Shown: in pieces, positions 61,166 to 64,000 of the stretch
How the letters are laid out: every line of letters begins with the position of its first letter
Position numbering within the stretch: the stretch's first letter is position 1
NCBI RefSeq assembly: GCF_002564105.1
Contig: NZ_PDBX01000001.1
Coordinates: 2,356,001-2,420,000 of the forward strand
DNA length: 64,000 bases
Direction of reading: 5' to 3'
DNA from: Collimonas sp. PA-H2
Lineage (GTDB): Bacteria; Pseudomonadota; Gammaproteobacteria; Burkholderiales; Burkholderiaceae_D
Position numbers and translations under genes: made by a program
Notes under the pieces: model-generated
Databases searched by the model: none
Seen by the model: only the letters and a program-made list of their open reading frames with translations
What the model was told of the DNA's origin: nothing

Positions 61166-62059
61166 ATGAATAATCTCGACGCCAATTCACTGATCATCTT
61201 CCACCACGTCGCCAGCGGCGGCAGCCTGACCAAGGCCGCCGAGGCGCTGGGGCTGTCGCGTTCCGCGCTCAGCCACCGCATCAAGGCGATCGAAGCGCGG
61301 CTCGGCTGCCAGCTGCTGATTCGCACTACCCGCAGCGTCAGCCTGACCGACGCCGGCTACCGCCTGGCGGCCTATGCCGGCAGGATAGCCGACACCCTAG
61401 GCGAGGCCAACTTGCTGGCCAACGGCCTTAACCAGGACAGCGCCGGCCTGCTGCGCATCTCGGCGCCGTCCGGCCTTGGCACGGTCTGGCTGCGGCCGCT
61501 GATCCTGGCCTACATGGAGGCCAATCCGCTGGTCAGCGTCGATTTGCGCCTGAACGAATTCGCGGTCGACATCACCAGGGACCCGTTCGACCTGGCGATC
61601 CGCGTGACCTCGCAACCGCCGGAGAATGTGGTGGCGAAGAAGCTGTTCGGGATTTCCTGGTGGCTGTGCGCCAGCCCGGAACTGGCGGCCCGCTTTGCCG
61701 GCGAGCTGGCAGTGCCCGATATTTCGGCGATACCGGTGGCCGGCTTCGCCCGGGCCAGCCAGCTGCACGACATCGTCCTCACGCGCGGCAAGCAGAAGCT
61801 GCTGGCGATGCGTTCGCCGGTGCTGGTGTCGAATGAATTGCAGGTGGTACGCGATGCGCTGCTGCGCTCGCTCGGCATGGCGGTTCTGCCTGACTATTAC
61901 GCCAGGCAAGACGTGCAGGCCGGGCGCCTGCTGCGCTTGCTGCCCGAGTGGCAGGTCGATGCGGGCTACGGCGATCATGTCTACGCGCTGCATCTGCCCG
62001 GCCGCATGACGCCGCTGCGGGTCAAGCGGCTGATCGATTTCCTCGCCCGGCGCAGTTAG
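61166..62059 (+). CDS. LysR-family transcriptional regulator
   Basis: A 297-residue LysR: HTH (IIFHHVASGGSLTKAAEALGLSRSALSHRIKAIEARLGCQLLIRTTRSVSLTDAG) and effector domain with SAGLLRISAPSGLGTVWLRPL. Divergent from the hydrolase gene at 60127-61062, 103 bases apart, and 136 bases before the MFS gene; either could be its target. Confidence 0.9.
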   Translation: MNNLDANSLIIFHHVASGGSLTKAAEALGLSRSALSHRIKAIEARLGCQLLIRTTRSVSLTDAGYRLAAYAGRIADTLGEANLLANGLNQDSAGLLRISAPSGLGTVWLRPLILAYMEANPLVSVDLRLNEFAVDITRDPFDLAIRVTSQPPENVVAKKLFGISWWLCASPELAARFAGELAVPDISAIPVAGFARASQLHDIVLTRGKQKLLAMRSPVLVSNELQVVRDALLRSLGMAVLPDYYARQDVQAGRLLRLLPEWQVDAGYGDHVYALHLPGRMTPLRVKRLIDFLARRS

Positions 62060-62195
62060 TGATTGTCGCTATTGTTGAGTTTTTCTCACCGCAGAAGTGA
62101 TCCGGCGCTATCTTATCCGGCTCTCGCGCAGCGCCTACAATGATTCCCGGACGGCGGCGTTTGCGCCGCATCTCAACCCCCTCTGCGGAAACCCT

Positions 62196-63398
62196 ATGAC
62201 TGCCAAGCCGCGCGCCACCTGGCTGATGCTGACCTGCTTCGGCATGATCCTATTCCTGTGCATCGGCCAGCGCCATAGCTTCGGCCTGTTCCTGCGGCCG
62301 ATGAGCATGGAGCTGGGCTGGGAGCGCGCTACGTTTTCCTTTGCCATCGCCTTGCAGAATCTGGTGTGGGGCGTCAGCCAGCCGTTCACCGGCATGTTGG
62401 CTGACCGTTACGGCGCCAGGCGCAGCTTCATCGCCGGCGGCATATGCTACGCGTTGGGTTTGTACGGCATGTCGCAAGCCGGCAGCGGACTGCAGCTGGC
62501 TGTCAGCGCCGGACTGCTGGTCGGCATCGCCCAGAGCTGCACCGGTTTCGGCATCGTCTACGGCGCGCTCGGCAAGCTCGTTAGCGCGGAGCAGCGCGGC
62601 ATGGCGCTGGGTATTGTCGGCGCCTTCGGCTCGCTCGGCCAGTTTGCCATGCTGCCCTCCAACCAGGCCTTGATCGGCCATCTGGGCTGGTCGCATGCGC
62701 TTTTGATTGGCGGCGGCCTGTGCCTGCTGATGGCGGCGCTCGCCTTCGGCACGCCGGCCGGCGCCGGCAAGCCGGTTGCCAGCACTGGCCAAAGCATGGG
62801 ACAGGCGCTCAGACAGGCTTTCCGCCATAAAGGATTTCTGCTGCTGACCCTGGGCTTTTTCGCCTGCGGTTTCCAGCTGGCGTTCATCGCGACCCACTTG
62901 CCGGCTTACCTGGCGGACCAGGGCCTGAGCCCGACGGTGGGCGTGACCGCGCTGGCAATCGTGGCGCTGGCGAATATCCTGGGCACCTGGCTGTGCGGCT
63001 ATTTCGGTGAAAAATTCAGCAAGAAGTACCTGCTGGCCGCGATCTACGGCATCCGCGGCTTCGCCCTGGCGGCCTTCGTCCTGCTGCCGGTGACGCCGCT
63101 GACCACTTATGTCTTCGCCGCCGTCATGGGTCTGATCTGGCTGGGCACGGTGCCGCTGTCGAATGGCGTGGTGGGGCAGATCTTCGGTTACCAATACATT
63201 TCCACCCTGTACGGCTTTGTCTTCCTGAGCCATCAGCTGGGCAGCTTTCTCGGCGTTTGGCTGGGCGGCTTGCTGTTCGACATGACTGGCAGCTATCAGC
63301 CGGTCTGGGTCATCGCCATCGGCCTCAGCGCGGTGGCGGCCATCATCAGCCTGCCGATCGACGACCGCGCGGTCCAGGCCAGGCCCGTCCATGTCTGA
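62196..63398 (+). CDS. MFS transporter
   Basis: A 400-residue carrier with 12 helices: GQRHSFGLFLRPMSMELGW (helix 1), GMLADRYGARRSF (loop 2-3 motif), and GVVGQIFGYQYISTLYGFVFLSHQLGSFLGVWLGGLLFD near the end, the pattern of the OFA/monocarboxylate-like branch. It may carry an organic acid or export a compound. The start at 62196 gives the natural N terminus; a longer frame looks non-coding. Its stop is overlapped by the next small gene. Confidence 0.88.
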   Translation: MTAKPRATWLMLTCFGMILFLCIGQRHSFGLFLRPMSMELGWERATFSFAIALQNLVWGVSQPFTGMLADRYGARRSFIAGGICYALGLYGMSQAGSGLQLAVSAGLLVGIAQSCTGFGIVYGALGKLVSAEQRGMALGIVGAFGSLGQFAMLPSNQALIGHLGWSHALLIGGGLCLLMAALAFGTPAGAGKPVASTGQSMGQALRQAFRHKGFLLLTLGFFACGFQLAFIATHLPAYLADQGLSPTVGVTALAIVALANILGTWLCGYFGEKFSKKYLLAAIYGIRGFALAAFVLLPVTPLTTYVFAAVMGLIWLGTVPLSNGVVGQIFGYQYISTLYGFVFLSHQLGSFLGVWLGGLLFDMTGSYQPVWVIAIGLSAVAAIISLPIDDRAVQARPVHV

Positions 63399-63540
63399 GC
63401 CGGCACCCCTGCGTTTAAGGCAATGGCTGGCGATCCTGCTCGGCGGCGCCCTGTTGCTGGCTTTGCTGGCGGCCTGCTTCCGCGCTTATCTGCGGCCGGA
63501 TTTCCTGCTGGAGCTGATTTCAAGCAATTTAATGTGCTGA
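63391..63540 (+). CDS. Small single-span membrane protein
   Basis: A 49-residue protein starting inside the last codons of the MFS gene (8-base overlap). It has a charged N terminus, one hydrophobic helix (LAILLGGALLLALLAACF), and RPDFLLELISSNLMC at the end. Translational coupling and the well-formed helix argue that it is real. Function unknown. Confidence 0.55.
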   Translation: MSEPAPLRLRQWLAILLGGALLLALLAACFRAYLRPDFLLELISSNLMC

Positions 63541-63622
63541 TTGATGTGCAAATTGAGGGCATGGCGCTCACGCGGCTGCCAACGGTGGTTAAAATTGGGC
63601 CTGCCATCGATTCCTTTACGCC

Positions 63623-64000
63623 ATGACCCAGCCGGATCCCGTCAAACGCCTCACCTGCCCTCGCTGCATGCGACCGCAGCGTACTTGCATCTGCGCCTGG
63701 ATCAGGCCGACCGTGCACGCGGTGCAAGTGCTGATCCTGCAGCATCCGCTGGAAGTCCATCAGGCCAAGGGCAGCGCCGCCCTGCTGCAGTTGAGTTTGG
63801 CCGGCAGCCGGCTGGAGGTTGGCGAAGTCTTTGCAGAGCCGGTTTTGCAGACGCTGCTGCAAGCGCCGCCCGGCGGCCGCACCGTCCTGCTGTATCCGGA
63901 CACGCCTGAAGACCAGAGCTTGCAGCTGGCCACGCCGCCGCCGCTGTATCCGGCGCTGTTGCCTGAAGCGGAAAAATTGCGGCTGGTGGTGCTCGACGGC
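63623..64000 (+). CDS. DTW-domain tRNA-uridine aminocarboxypropyltransferase (partial)
   Basis: The first 126 codons of a DTW/TapT-like protein; the end lies outside the window. It opens with the zinc motif TCPRCMRPQRTCICAW, followed by VLILQHPLEVHQAKGSAALLQLSLAGS (SPOUT-like/SAM-binding region). DTW enzymes transfer the aminocarboxypropyl group of SAM to uridine 47 or neighbouring uridines of tRNA. The DTW motif itself is beyond the end, so the call rests on the N-terminal half. Confidence 0.82.
   Translation, partial: MTQPDPVKRLTCPRCMRPQRTCICAWIRPTVHAVQVLILQHPLEVHQAKGSAALLQLSLAGSRLEVGEVFAEPVLQTLLQAPPGGRTVLLYPDTPEDQSLQLATPPPLYPALLPEAEKLRLVVLDG

Overview
The window is GC-rich, densely packed chromosomal DNA from a betaproteobacterium. 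An Oxalobacteraceae member such as Collimonas is the best guess. This rests on gene content (many LysR, TetR, GntR and MocR regulators, DUF4148 and DUF1127 proteins, aromatic and organic-acid catabolic genes, a GH18 lipoprotein) and on general codon and GC character; no rRNA is present to confirm it. There is no phage, insertion sequence or CRISPR array.

Layout. 0.2-1.6 kb: three small orphan proteins, two of them secreted and Ala/Lys-rich. 2-6 kb: a C4-dicarboxylate-type symporter, an ABM monooxygenase, an alpha/beta hydrolase, a tiny lipoprotein, gmhA and a 2OG-Fe(II) oxygenase. 5.9-13.4 kb: a catabolic locus (serine/alanine-glyoxylate-type aminotransferase, MFS carrier, hydratase-family enzyme, giant FAD/Fe-S dehydrogenase) preceded by a divergent GntR/FCD regulator; an identical 16-bp palindrome lies at both promoters. 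24-35 kb: DUF2339/DUF3999 pair, CPBP protease, small enzymes, AI-2E-family exporter, aldo/keto reductase. 35-41.6 kb: a second, atypical cysteinyl-tRNA synthetase with thpR, then an mmsA/omega-aminotransferase operon with a divergent MocR regulator (beta-alanine type catabolism). 42-64 kb: regulators and redox enzymes (old yellow enzyme, GST, LLM oxidoreductase), HU, a GTP cyclohydrolase I homologue, and at the right edge a DTW-domain tRNA-modifying enzyme cut by the window end.

The outstanding region is 13.4-24.0 kb, an enlarged RNA-repair / Ro-RNP island. RtcR (CARF-AAA+-HTH, + strand) faces a textbook sigma-54 promoter that reads leftward through: rsr (Ro60/TROVE), an array of four Y-RNA-like genes, rtcB2, rtcA, a histidine tRNA gene with an aberrant T loop, an HNH nuclease, a structured leader with a 12-codon ORF and an intrinsic terminator, a second rtcB, a small basic protein and a 287-residue protein of unknown function. 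A RlaP-like nucleotidyltransferase lies behind rtcR. The four Y RNAs share a common Ro-stem sequence (GAATGC at the 5' end, CTTGTC at the 3' end) but differ in payload. Two contain complete tRNA mimics that are circularly permuted at different places: one is opened in the variable loop, the other in the D loop. In both, the anticodon loop is replaced by a stable tetraloop.

From what is known of Rtc systems, RtcR probably senses damaged RNA ends (tRNA halves with 2',3'-cyclic phosphate have been reported as the signal in Salmonella). It would then switch on RtcA/RtcB end healing and ligation, and Rsr with its Y RNAs for structured-RNA surveillance. The extra tRNA-His, HNH nuclease, second RtcB with its own attenuator and the two unknown proteins are additions whose roles are inferred from position only.
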